From VAZQ01 sp963840535 (lineage in GTDB: Bacteria > Pseudomonadota > Alphaproteobacteria > Rhizobiales > Xanthobacteraceae): a stretch of 64,000 nt of DNA. Position numbers and translations under genes: made by a program. The DNA lies in NCBI GenBank assembly GCA_963840535.1, contig CAWIZJ010000060.1, forward strand, positions 186,001-250,000, given 5' to 3'. The notes under the pieces were generated by a model. The model ran no database searches and was not told the origin of the DNA. It was given only the letters and a program-made list of their open reading frames with translations. Positions 43,003 to 52,466 of this stretch are shown in pieces; the stretch's first letter is position 1, and each line of letters starts with the position of its first letter.

Positions 43003-44133
43003 ATGAAGACGCGGATCTTGATGTTGGGCGCGGTCGTGGCAATCGCAGCAGCGGGGGTTGTTGCATTCACCCACGGCGGGCTTTGGAAGCCCCAGGGTGC
43101 CATCGCTCAGGCGCCCGCCGGCGGCCCGCGGCCGGTCCCGGTCGAGGTCGCCAAAGCGGAGAAGAAGTCAGTGCCGCTGCGGGTCGAGGCACTCGGCACC
43201 GTGACGCCGATCAGGGTCGTTGCCATCAAGGCTCGTCTCGAAACGGTCATCACGGACGTCCATTTCGCCGACGGGGCCGAGGTCAAGGAAGGCGATCTCC
43301 TGTTCACGCTCGATAGTCGGCAGATCGAAGCGGAGATCAAGCGGGTTGAAGCCATCATTGCCGGTGCGCTGGCACAGTTGCAGCAGGCCGAGCGCGATGT
43401 GCAGCGTTATGCCGAGCTCGCTGCCAAGAACGCGACCACCGTGGTCACGCTCAACAATGCCCAAACTCAGGCGAATATGTCGCGTGCCACGGCCGCGGCC
43501 AACAGCGCCACGCTGCAAAATCTCAAGGTTCAGCTCGACTACACCAGAATCCGCGCGCCCTTCTCCGGTCGCATCAGCGCCGCAAATGTGAAGGCGGGCA
43601 ACTTCGTGCGGCCGAGCGACACCATTCCGCTGGCCACGCTCATTCAGATGGCACCCGTCTACGTGACGTTCACGGTACCGCAGCGAACCCTGCCGGACGT
43701 GCGGCTGGCCGGTGACAAGGCCACCGTCGAGGCCGTCGTTCCCGGGGAGCAGCGGCGCGCGACAGGTCAGGTCACGATGTATGACCCCGTGATCGATACC
43801 GCGACCGGAATGGTCGCAGTTCGTGCAACGATGCCGAACGAGGACGAGTTGCTGTGGCCGGGGACGCTGGTGACGGCGCAACTGACGCTGCGTAGCGATC
43901 TGGCCATCGTCGTCCCATCGCCAGCGGTACAAATTAGCCAGACCGGGACCTTCGTATTCGTGGTGAAGGACAACGTAGCGACGGTGCGCCCCGTCAAGGT
44001 CGCTCGCACTCAAGGCCATGAATCCATCATCGAAAGTGGTTTGGAAGGCGGCGAGACGGTCGTGACCGATGGCCAATTGTTGCTGGGTAACGGTACGCGC
44101 GTGTCGCCGCGCGAGATGAGGGTCGGTTCTTGA
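43003..44133 (+). CDS. RND efflux periplasmic adaptor (MFP) subunit
   Basis: A 376-residue membrane-fusion protein. It has a short N-terminal TM/signal (MKTRILMLGAVVAIAAAGVV), a lipoyl-like beta-barrel half (VITDVHFADGAEVKEGDLLF), a coiled-coil hairpin (ALAQLQQAERDVQRYAELAAK), and the return strand (IRAPFSGRISAANVKAGNFV). Adaptors of the AcrA/MdtA type connect an RND pump to an outer-membrane channel. It is coupled to the pump gene one base downstream. No TolC-type outer-membrane partner lies in the window. Confidence 0.92.
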   Translation: MKTRILMLGAVVAIAAAGVVAFTHGGLWKPQGAIAQAPAGGPRPVPVEVAKAEKKSVPLRVEALGTVTPIRVVAIKARLETVITDVHFADGAEVKEGDLLFTLDSRQIEAEIKRVEAIIAGALAQLQQAERDVQRYAELAAKNATTVVTLNNAQTQANMSRATAAANSATLQNLKVQLDYTRIRAPFSGRISAANVKAGNFVRPSDTIPLATLIQMAPVYVTFTVPQRTLPDVRLAGDKATVEAVVPGEQRRATGQVTMYDPVIDTATGMVAVRATMPNEDELLWPGTLVTAQLTLRSDLAIVVPSPAVQISQTGTFVFVVKDNVATVRPVKVARTQGHESIIESGLEGGETVVTDGQLLLGNGTRVSPREMRVGS

Positions 44134-44134
44134 C

Positions 44135-47100
44135 ATGACGCTCTCTGAACTCTGCATCCGCCGGCCGGTCTTCACCACGCTGATCACCGCATCGTGTATC
44201 GTCTTTGGCGTATTCGCTTATCGACTGTTGCCGGTGTCAGCGCTGCCGAAAGTCGACTTCCCGACCGTTGAGATCACGGCACAATTGCCGGGCGCAAGCC
44301 CGGAGACCATGGCGGCGTCGGTCGCTTCTCCGATTGAGAGGCAGTTGTCGACCATCGCCGGAATCAGCTCGATGGTGTCGTCCTCCTCCCTCGGCACGAC
44401 CCGCATTGCCGTCCAGTTCGACCTCAACCGCGATATCGACGCAGCTGCGCTCGACGTACAGACCGCTCTTACGATCGCGCAGCGACGCTTGCCGGTGGAG
44501 ATGACCACTCCGCCGAGCTTCCGTAAGGTCAATCCTGGCGACTTTCCGATCCTGTTCATCGCCAACATCTCGGCGACGTTGCCGCTGTCGAGCGTGCACG
44601 AATATGCGGACACGGTGCTCGCCCAGCAGATTTCACAGATTCCCGGCGTTGCCCAGGTGCTGGTCTACGGCGCTCAGAAATTCGCGGTTCGAGTCCAGGT
44701 CGATCCCACTGCAGCTGCCGCCCGCGGACTATCCTTCGACGATGTACGCACCGCCGTGGCCAAGTCGAACTCCAGTTCCCCCGTCGGTACGCTCAGCGGT
44801 CCGCGTCAGAGCGTCATTCTGCAGGCCTCCGGTCAGCTCGAGAAGGCAGCCGACTATCGCAGCGTCGTGGTTGCCTGGCGCAACGGCGCTCCGGTAAAGC
44901 TGTACGAGATCGCCCGCGTCATCGACAGCGTCGAGAACGATAAAGTCGCGAGCTGGTTCAACGGCGAACGCTCGATCGTGCTCGCCATCCAGCGCCAGCC
45001 CGATGCCAATACGGTCGAGGTGGTGGACGCCATCCGCGCCAAGCTTCCTGTGCTGCGCGCGCAGATTCCACCGGCGATCCAGCTCGAAACGCTGATGGAC
45101 CGATCGATCTCGGTCCGTCAGGCGGTATTCGACGTACAGGAGACGCTGCTGATCGCCATCTCGCTGGTCATCCTGGTGATCTTCCTGTTCCTGCGTTCCG
45201 TTTCGGCAACTCTCATTCCCGCGCTCGCCGTCCCGATCTCGCTCGTTGGCACCTGCGCCGCGATGTATGCCTTCGGCTTCTCCATCAACAACATGACGCT
45301 GCTGGCGCTGACCCTGTCGGTCGGCTTCGTGGTAGACGACGCCATCGTCATGCTGGAGAACATCATGCGCCACATCGAGGGCGGTATGCGCCCCTTCGAT
45401 GCAGCGCTCAAGGGCGCGCGAGAGATTGGATTCACCATCATCTCGATTACCTTCTCGTTGATCGCGGTGTTTATCCCGGTTCTGCTGATGGGCGGCGTCG
45501 TGGGCCGGGTATTCCGCGAGTTCGCGGTAACGATTTCGGTCGCCATCGTGGTGTCCGGTTTCGTTTCGCTGACGCTCACGCCGATGTTGTGCGCACGCAT
45601 GTTGCGTGGACATCGGCAGGGCGAGCGGCAAAACTTGGTCCTGCGTGCGTTCGAGGCGGGATTCAAGGGTTGGCTTTGGGCCTATGAACGGACTCTGGAC
45701 AAGGTGATAGCCTACAAGGCCGTCATGCTGACGGTCACCTTTGCCACCATCATCGGTACCGTTTGGCTGTACATCATAATCCCCAAAGGCTTCTTTCCCA
45801 GCGAGGATACCGGCTTCATGCTCGCAATCACCGAGGGGGCGTCGGACAGCTCCTTCGAAGCGATGGTTGCGCGCCAGGGTCGGGTGGCCGCCATCATTCG
45901 CCAGGACAAGGCGGTCGACTACATCAATTCAACCGTTGGCGTTGGCGGTCCGAATGTGACCACCAACTACGGGCGCATTTTTGTCGTGTTGAAGTCGAAG
46001 GCCGAGCGTGAACCGGCATCCGTGGTCGTGCAGAGATTGCGACGCGCCGTCGCCGCCGTGCCTGGAATGAAGACCAATTTCCGATTCATTCAGAACATCA
46101 ATATCGGTGGACGTATCACCAAGGGCGAATACCAATACACGCTGCAGAGCGGCGACACCGATGCGCTTTACCGGTTGGCCCCGGAGATGCGGGACAAGAT
46201 CGCCCTGATCCCGGGACTGCTGGAGGTCGAGACCGATCTCTACATCCAGAACCCACAGATGACGGTGGAGATCGACCGCGAGAAGGCCGCGATTTACGGT
46301 ATCACCTCCGAACAGATCCGCCAGGAGCTATACAATGCGTTCGGCTCGCGGCAGGTGGCGACGATCTATACGCCGTCCAATGACTACCAGGTCATCCTGG
46401 AGAGTCTGCCGGATGTGCAAGCCGATCCGTCGGGGCTATCGAAAATCTATCTCAAGACGAACGTCAACGTAACCGGCGGCGCTGCAATCGGCGGCGACGG
46501 GAACAGTTGCACCGGGGGGAGGCGTCGCAGGATCGGGAAACCTCCAGGGGCCGACGATTCCGCTTTCCGCGGTCACGCGGCTCTTGCCGACGGTCGGGCC
46601 GTTGCAGGTGAACCATCAGGGTCAGCAGCCGTCGGTTACCATCTCGTTCAACCTCGGTCCCGGTTATTCGCTCGGATATGCGGTGGATGCCGTAAAAAGC
46701 ATCGAACGGGAATCCCGACTACCGGCAACCATTGCGACGGGCTTTCAGGGAACCGCACAGGTGTTCCAGGAATCGCTCAAAGGGCAGGGTATCCTGGTGC
46801 TGGCGGCAATCTTTGCCGCTTATGTCGTCCTCGGCGTCTTGTACGAAAGTTTCATTCATCCGATCACCATCATCTCCGGCCTTCCATCCGCCGGCATCGG
46901 TGCGTTGCTCATCCTGATGGCGTTCAAGATGGATCTTTCGGTGATTGCCATGATCGGCATCGTGATGCTGGTCGGTATCGTGAAGAAGAACGCGATCATG
47001 ATGATCGACTTCGCCATCGAGCGCAGGCAAGTCGGCCTCTCTGCCGAGGCTGCGATTCGCGAGGCCGCGCTCCTTCGCTTCCGTCCGATCATGATGACGA

Positions 47101-47348
47101 CTTTCGCCGCGATCTTCGGCACGCTGCCGATCGCGCTCGGCACTGGCGCCGGCGCGGAGTTGCGCCAGCCGTTGGGAATTGCCGTGGTTGGCGGGCTCGT
47201 GCTCTCCCAGCTACTGACGCTCTACATCACGCCGGTGGTCTATATCTATCTCGACCGTATCGACCGACTGCTCAAGCATCGACTCGAGCCCCAACTCGAG
47301 GCGGTCGCGGAACCTGCGCCGCGGCCGACTGCGGTCGCGGCGGAGTAG
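44135..47348 (+). CDS. RND-type inner-membrane efflux transporter, MdtB/AcrB-like (one frameshift)
   Basis: About 1,071 residues, HAE1 family. The N-terminus MTLSELCIRRPVFTTLITAS contains the usual TM1. Proton-relay Asp residues lie in TM4 (LSVGFVVDDAIVMLENI). The second half contains KMDLSVIAMIGIVMLVGIVK. A +1 change near 46495 moves the frame from NVTGGAAIGG to GTVAPGGGVAGSGNLQ ... IPLSAVTRLLPTVG and onward. It exports drugs or detergents with the adjacent adaptor. Start ATG 44135 follows the adaptor stop (44131-44133). Confidence 0.9.
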
Positions 47349-47383
47349 TCCCGGCGGTGAGTTCCTGATATTGGAGACGCGTC

Positions 47384-48346
47384 ATGCCAAGGCGGCTCGC
47401 ATTGATGACGCTGCTCTTGGTAATCGTGCCGAGCGGCACATTCGCGCAGGCATGGCCGAGCAAACCAATTCGCGCGGTCATTCCGTTCGGTGCCGGCAGC
47501 GCCACCGACGTCGTTCCACGCATCGTGTTCGATCAACTTTCGGCGCAACTGGGACAGCCGATCGTGGTCGAGAATCGGGTCGGAGCCGGTGGCACCGTCG
47601 CAACCGGTGCAGTGGCCAAGGCGGATCCCGACGGCTATACGCTGCTGGCAACCTCGTCAGCCCACACCATCACACCCGCGGTCTACGCGAACCTGCCCTA
47701 CGATCCGGCTGCTGATTTCGCGGCGGTCATCCCTTTCGGCAGCCTTCCGAACGTACTGGTGATCTCGCCGACAAAGGGCTTCAAGACCATTCAGGAGATG
47801 GTCGCCGCCGCCAAGGCCAAGCCGGGATCATTCAACTACGCATCGGTTGGGGTCGGCTCGGCCACCCACTTGAGTGTCGAGCGGTTGCGTCTCAGCGCCG
47901 GGTTTCAGGCGGTGCATGTCCCATTCCGTGGCGGGCCCGAGGCGCTGACCGAGGTGTTGTCCGGGCGGGTCGAGTTCTACTTCTGCCCAATCAACACCGC
48001 GCTGCCCTACATTCGGGATGGCAGATTGCTTGGATTGGTGGTGAACAGTCCGAAGCGGGCGGTCGAGTTGCCGGACGTGCCGACCACGCTCGAGGCCGGT
48101 TACCGCGATGCAGACTTGCCGATCTGGATCGGCATGTTCGTGCCGTCAAGATCGCCGCGCGAAATCGTCGGCAGGCTCCACGCCGAAGCCGTAAAGGCTC
48201 TCCAGACTCCGGTGACCCGCGACAAGCTCGCGAAGACGGGAATCGAGCCGATGATCATGAGCCCGGCCGAGTTCGATGCGCGGGTCAGGCAAGAGATCGA
48301 GACCAACGGTGCGCTGGCCAGGGCCGCCGGTATCAAGCCAAATTGA
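47384..48346 (+). CDS. Tripartite tricarboxylate transporter (Bug) substrate-binding protein 1
   Basis: A 320-residue periplasmic receptor. The signal peptide is MPRRLALMTLLLVIVPSGTF, cleaving after FAQA. The mature start WPSKPIRAVIPFGAGSATDVV and the downstream VVENRVGAGGTVATGAVAKADPDGYTLL are hallmarks of the Bug/TctC family. No TctA/TctB membrane partners are next to it. It follows the RND pump and may only share its transcript. The ligand is unknown. Confidence 0.92.
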   Translation: MPRRLALMTLLLVIVPSGTFAQAWPSKPIRAVIPFGAGSATDVVPRIVFDQLSAQLGQPIVVENRVGAGGTVATGAVAKADPDGYTLLATSSAHTITPAVYANLPYDPAADFAAVIPFGSLPNVLVISPTKGFKTIQEMVAAAKAKPGSFNYASVGVGSATHLSVERLRLSAGFQAVHVPFRGGPEALTEVLSGRVEFYFCPINTALPYIRDGRLLGLVVNSPKRAVELPDVPTTLEAGYRDADLPIWIGMFVPSRSPREIVGRLHAEAVKALQTPVTRDKLAKTGIEPMIMSPAEFDARVRQEIETNGALARAAGIKPN

Positions 48347-48379
48347 CGATGCAAGCCGGCGCCCAAGGGGGGCTATCGA

Positions 48380-48721
48380 TCAAACCGAGAAACTGGTCCC
48401 ACAGCCACACGAGGCCGTGGCCTGCGGGTTGTTGACACGGAACGAGGAACCGATCAGGTCATCGACGAAGTCGATCTCGGAGCCGGCGAGGTAGCCGAGC
48501 GAAACCTGGTCAATCAGAACGGTCGCCCCGTCGCGCCGTATGACGACGTCGTCCGCCACCTGCAAGTGCTCGATGTCGAACTTGTATTGAAAGCCGGAGC
48601 AGCCGCCACCCTCCACGCTCACGCGCAGCATGCTGCCCGCGGGCTCGCGGCGCAAGATCTCGCCAATTCGGTGGGCTGCCCGGTCAGTGACCGTGACGTT
48701 GCTGACGGAATTGTTGTCCAT
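48380..48721 (-). CDS. erpA: Iron-sulfur cluster insertion protein ErpA
   Basis: A 113-residue A-type carrier. Conserved cluster ligands are C41 (EGGGCSGFQYKF) and C105/C107 (ASCGCGTSFSV). These proteins pass Fe-S clusters to apo-enzymes, several of which (IlvD, class I fumarase) occur in this window. It is divergent from dgt, the usual neighbour in Rhizobiales. Confidence 0.93.
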   Translation of the reverse strand: MDNNSVSNVTVTDRAAHRIGEILRREPAGSMLRVSVEGGGCSGFQYKFDIEHLQVADDVVIRRDGATVLIDQVSLGYLAGSEIDFVDDLIGSSFRVNNPQATASCGCGTSFSV

Positions 48722-48826
48722 CCTGCCATCCGCCTGGGTGCCCGCCTGATTGCCAGAGGGTCTGACCGATAGTTAAGTGCGCCGGGGGCGTTGGTCAATT
48801 GGTTCGGGTCAGTCCGGCGGTGCGGC

Positions 48827-50035
48827 ATGGCGGTCGAGGCGGCAGTTGCGCGGGAACCCTTTGCGTCCGATCCGACGCGCAGTCGCGGTCGTTTTCACGC
48901 GGAACCGGTGAGCCCGACGCGAAATGCCTTTCGCCGCGACTGCGACCGCATCATCCATTCATCTGCCTTCCGTCGCCTCGCTCACAAGACCCAGGTCTTC
49001 GTCTTCCACGAAGGTGACCATTTCCGTACGCGAATGACTCATACCTTGGAGGTCGCCCAGATCGCCCGCTCGCTCGCCCGTTCCCTCGGGCTCGATGAGG
49101 ATCTAGCCGAGGCGCTTGCGCTTGCCCACGACCTCGGTCATCCGCCGTTCGGCCACGCCGGTGAGCGGGCGCTCGATCGTTGTCTCGCCGACTGCGGCGG
49201 GTTCGACCATAATGCTCAGACTCTGCGTGTGGTGACCGTGCTCGAGCGACGATACGCGGCTTTCGACGGATTGAACCTCTCCTGGGAGACGCTCGAAGGG
49301 CTGGTCAAGCACAATGGGCCGCTCACCGACCCTGCCGGCAAAGCGGTTGGGCGGCATCGCGAGCGCGGCGTGCCGCACGGCATCAGACTCTACGGGGCGA
49401 CCCAGGATCTCGAGTTGTGGAGCTTTGCCAGTGCCGAGGCACAGATGGCCGCGATCGCCGACGATATCGCCTATGATGCCCACGACATCGACGACGGTCT
49501 GCGCGCTGAACTGTTTGACGTCGATGATCTCGCGAACGTGCCGCTGATCCGCGCCATTCTGAGCGACATCCGCGGTCACCATCGCGGGCTCGATCAGGGC
49601 CGGCTCGTGCACGAATTGGTGCGTCGGCTCATCACGCAAATGATCGAGGATGTCATCGCGGAGACCGGACGGCGCCTGCGAACAGTGGCGCCGCGCTCGG
49701 CCGACGACGTGCGCTACTTCACCGGCGCGATCGGCGCATTCTCGCCGGAGATGGCCGAGGCTGACCGCGCCATCAAGGGTTTTCTCTACCCCCGTATGTA
49801 TCGGCACCAGCGCATCGCGCGCATCATGGGTGACGCTGAGCGCGTCGTATGCGACCTGTTTGCGCGCTATGCCTCGAAGCCCGATGACATTCCGGCGGAG
49901 TGGGTGCAGAGCGCGCAAATCGGAGACGAGGCGGCACGACTACGCCTCATCGCCGATTTCATCGCCGGCATGACCGACCGTTATGCCCTGGGCGAGCACG
50001 CGAGGCTGTTCCCTTGCACGCCGGAGCTGCGTTAG
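48827..50035 (+). CDS. dgt: Deoxyguanosinetriphosphate triphosphohydrolase-like protein
   Basis: A 402-residue HD-domain dNTPase. Metal ligands lie in RMTHTLEVAQIARSLARSLG (His) and LAHDLGHPPFGHAGERALD (His-Asp and His). The conserved RDCDRIIHSSAFRRLAHKTQV precedes it. It hydrolyses dGTP or other dNTPs to nucleoside and tripolyphosphate. ATG 48827 is used; the in-frame start at 48791 adds 12 residues. In other Rhizobiales this gene precedes argS directly; here two opposed genes lie between. Confidence 0.92.
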   Translation: MAVEAAVAREPFASDPTRSRGRFHAEPVSPTRNAFRRDCDRIIHSSAFRRLAHKTQVFVFHEGDHFRTRMTHTLEVAQIARSLARSLGLDEDLAEALALAHDLGHPPFGHAGERALDRCLADCGGFDHNAQTLRVVTVLERRYAAFDGLNLSWETLEGLVKHNGPLTDPAGKAVGRHRERGVPHGIRLYGATQDLELWSFASAEAQMAAIADDIAYDAHDIDDGLRAELFDVDDLANVPLIRAILSDIRGHHRGLDQGRLVHELVRRLITQMIEDVIAETGRRLRTVAPRSADDVRYFTGAIGAFSPEMAEADRAIKGFLYPRMYRHQRIARIMGDAERVVCDLFARYASKPDDIPAEWVQSAQIGDEAARLRLIADFIAGMTDRYALGEHARLFPCTPELR

Positions 50036-50043
50036 CCCCGAAC

Positions 50044-51030
50044 TCACTTTGCCTGCGAGGCAAATTGCTGTAACAGCGGGTTCCAAGTGCGTTGCTGGTC
50101 GGCGACGAACGCGATGACCTCGTCCGGCGACATTGGACTCGGATATCCGCCTCGCGTCGCAAGCTGTTTCTTAACCTCCGGCTGTGCCAGGACGTCGCGC
50201 AGATCCTTGCCGACCTTGCGCACGACAGCTTCGGGCGTGCCGTTGGGCGCCACCAGTGCCTGCCAGCCCACGGAGTTGAACCCGGGCAGCGTCTCCGACA
50301 CGGTCGGCAGATCGGGGAAGTCCGGCAGGCGCTGCAACGAACCAACCGCGATCGGCTTGAGCTTGCCGGCTTGCACAGCGCCGGCGAGTCCCGAGTAGGC
50401 CTCGATGATCACGGGAATGCGGCCGCCCAGTACGTCGTTGAGTGCGTGCGTGGGGCCGCCGGAATACGGGACCAGCAGCAGCTTGATGCCGGCGCGGTCT
50501 TGCAGCAGCTCCCCCGTCAGATGGGTCAACCTCCCGACCCCGGTTGCCGCGTAGGAGATTTCACCGGGTCGCTGTTTGGCGAGCGCGATCAGCTCTTGCA
50601 GCGTAGACAACCCGAGGGAGGGCGCCACAGCGATGAACATCGGTTGCTCGGCCACCGACCCGATCGGAATGAAATCGCGCGGCAGCTCGAGCGGGAGATT
50701 GGCCGCCCGGCCCGGTGTCGCCAGGAAGACCGACAGGGCAGGCAGGTAGAGCGTGTATCCGTCCGGCGCAGCCTCGGCTGCCGCGCGGGCCGAGATTGCG
50801 CCCCCGGCGCCTGGTTGATTGATTGCGAGGACCTGATGGCCCCAGACTTGGCTCAAACGGTCGGCGATGAGACGCAAGGTCACGTCCACTGAGCTACCGG
50901 GCGCGGAGTCCGAGATGATCTTCACCGGCCTGGCCGGGTAGCTCTCCACCTGCGCCGGTGTTGCACCGCCAACCAAAATGGCCAGCAAAGACAGCGACAA
51001 AGTCGCGAAACGGAACCGTAGAGTTTTCAT
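50044..51030 (-). CDS. Tripartite tricarboxylate transporter (Bug) substrate-binding protein 2
   Basis: A 328-residue periplasmic binding protein with an N-terminal signal (FATLSLSLLAILVGGATPAQ). The ligand-pocket segments YPARPVKIISDSAPGSSVDV, AINQPGAGGAISARAAAEAAPDGYTLYL and GRLTHLTGELLQ fit the Bug fold. It sits between dgt and the next Bug gene on the same strand, separated by 52 bases, so the two may be co-transcribed. Ligand not predictable. Confidence 0.9.
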   Translation of the reverse strand: MKTLRFRFATLSLSLLAILVGGATPAQVESYPARPVKIISDSAPGSSVDVTLRLIADRLSQVWGHQVLAINQPGAGGAISARAAAEAAPDGYTLYLPALSVFLATPGRAANLPLELPRDFIPIGSVAEQPMFIAVAPSLGLSTLQELIALAKQRPGEISYAATGVGRLTHLTGELLQDRAGIKLLLVPYSGGPTHALNDVLGGRIPVIIEAYSGLAGAVQAGKLKPIAVGSLQRLPDFPDLPTVSETLPGFNSVGWQALVAPNGTPEAVVRKVGKDLRDVLAQPEVKKQLATRGGYPSPMSPDEVIAFVADQQRTWNPLLQQFASQAK

Positions 51031-51082
51031 GCCATCCTCCCATAGACCGATGCCACGGTTGCGCGCTGATTGGGCAACGTGA

Positions 51083-52075
51083 CTATTCCAACCTGCCGGC
51101 CATGCCCGCGCGCTCGACTATCCCGCTCCAGCGCACAATCTCGGATCTGACGAAGCCTTGAAGCTCGTCGACCGATGGATTGTCGAATGGCAGCATGCCT
51201 AGTCTTGGGATCTCGGCCTTGACCTCCGGCAGCGCGAGAATTCCGGTCAACTCTGCGTGCAGCTTGTCGATGATGTAACGCGGGGTCTTGGCGGGCCCGA
51301 CCATCATGTGCCAGCCGGCAACGTCGAACTCCGGCAGGCCGCCTTCGGCGATCGACGGGACCTCCGGAAGTGCCGGAACGCGGTGCCTAGTGGTGACACC
51401 AAGCGGTCGTACCTTGCCGGCCCGCACCATTCCGATCGCCGGCGGAATATCGGAGAACATCAGAGGAATGTGCCCGGCAACGACATCGTTCAACGCGGGT
51501 GCGCTGCCCTTGTAGGGAACATGGGTCATCTCGATGCCAGTCATGCTCATCAAGATTTCGGCGTAGAGGTGATGGGGCACTCCCGGCCCGACCGATGCGA
51601 ACGAGAGTCGTCCGGGCCTGTCCTTCGCGTACTTGATGAATTCCTGCAGCGAATTGGTTGGGAGCGACGGATGTACGACCAAGATGAACGGTACGTGCGC
51701 AAGGCCAGCGACTGGGATCAAATCGGTTGTCGGATCGTAGGGCAGCTTCTTGTAGAGGGCGACGTTGACAGCCATCGTCGAGCTTGGGGCCATCAACAAG
51801 ACGTGGCCGTCCGGTTCAGCCTTGGCGACGGCGCTGGCTGCGATGAGGGTCCCTGCGCCCGGCCGGTTCTCGACCATGAACGTCTTGCCTAGTCTTTGCT
51901 CGAGTTTCTGTCCGAGCGTACGGGCGAGCATGTCGGTGCTGCCGGCCGGGCTGAAGGGCACGACAATGGTCACGGCATGCCTCGGGTAGCCCTGTGCGGA
52001 TACATTCGACGAAACTGCGAGGCCCGCGACGGCTGAGCCCGTCAGGCCTAGAAACTCTCGGCGTCGGAGCTGCAT
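51083..52075 (-). CDS. Tripartite tricarboxylate transporter (Bug) substrate-binding protein 3
   Basis: A 330-residue periplasmic receptor with a Tat-type signal: LRRREFLGLTGSAVAGLAVS (twin-Arg R-R-x-F-L). The mature part starts YPRHAVTIVVPFSPAGSTDM, and VENRPGAGTLIAASAVAKAE marks the family. Unlike copies 1 and 2 it would use the TatABC machine encoded at 58.7-60.4 kb. ATG 52075 (MQLRRREFLG) is chosen over an upstream in-frame start because of the signal position. Confidence 0.92.
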   Translation of the reverse strand: MQLRRREFLGLTGSAVAGLAVSSNVSAQGYPRHAVTIVVPFSPAGSTDMLARTLGQKLEQRLGKTFMVENRPGAGTLIAASAVAKAEPDGHVLLMAPSSTMAVNVALYKKLPYDPTTDLIPVAGLAHVPFILVVHPSLPTNSLQEFIKYAKDRPGRLSFASVGPGVPHHLYAEILMSMTGIEMTHVPYKGSAPALNDVVAGHIPLMFSDIPPAIGMVRAGKVRPLGVTTRHRVPALPEVPSIAEGGLPEFDVAGWHMMVGPAKTPRYIIDKLHAELTGILALPEVKAEIPRLGMLPFDNPSVDELQGFVRSEIVRWSGIVERAGMAGRLE

Positions 52076-52466
52076 CGGGCTCCCCTTCAATATTTCGCGA
52101 TTGCGCCGCCGGGGCAGGCGCTCGAACGAGGGTGCTGACGGCACCGGGGAAGCAGTGTTTTTCTGAACAGTTGTTGCGCCTGCCGACGGCGCTTGCGCAG
52201 GCCATGATCTCGAGCGGGGATTTCGGCACGTCCTCGCCGAAAGGGCAAGACCAAGACAGAGACTACACCACTCTTCGTTCGAATGCTAAGGGCGGGCGGA
52301 AGGCGTCGGCACGATCGTCCGAGTCATCGCCGTCGAACCCCGATCGCGCGTACGAGGGTCGGGAATTGAAAAAGGCGGTTGCGGGATAGTCGCCGACGCT
52401 TTGACTCGACAAGTGAATTGCGTTACCCGCCGCCCCACCCGGACCATCCCGGCCTGCCGACTGTCG
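52076..52466. other. Divergent gap between Bug 3 and argS
   Basis: About 390 bp with no recognisable gene. Overlapping open frames (for example 52263-52997 minus, 51994-52389 plus) have no domain and run into argS or the Bug gene. It presumably holds the divergent promoters. No repeat or clear operator is seen. Confidence 0.4.

Noticed and set aside
43003..47348. A complete tripartite drug pump including a TolC-like channel.
   Set aside because: Only the adaptor and pump are present; the barrel protein at 41.2 kb is a small Omp25-like protein, not a TolC-type trimeric channel.
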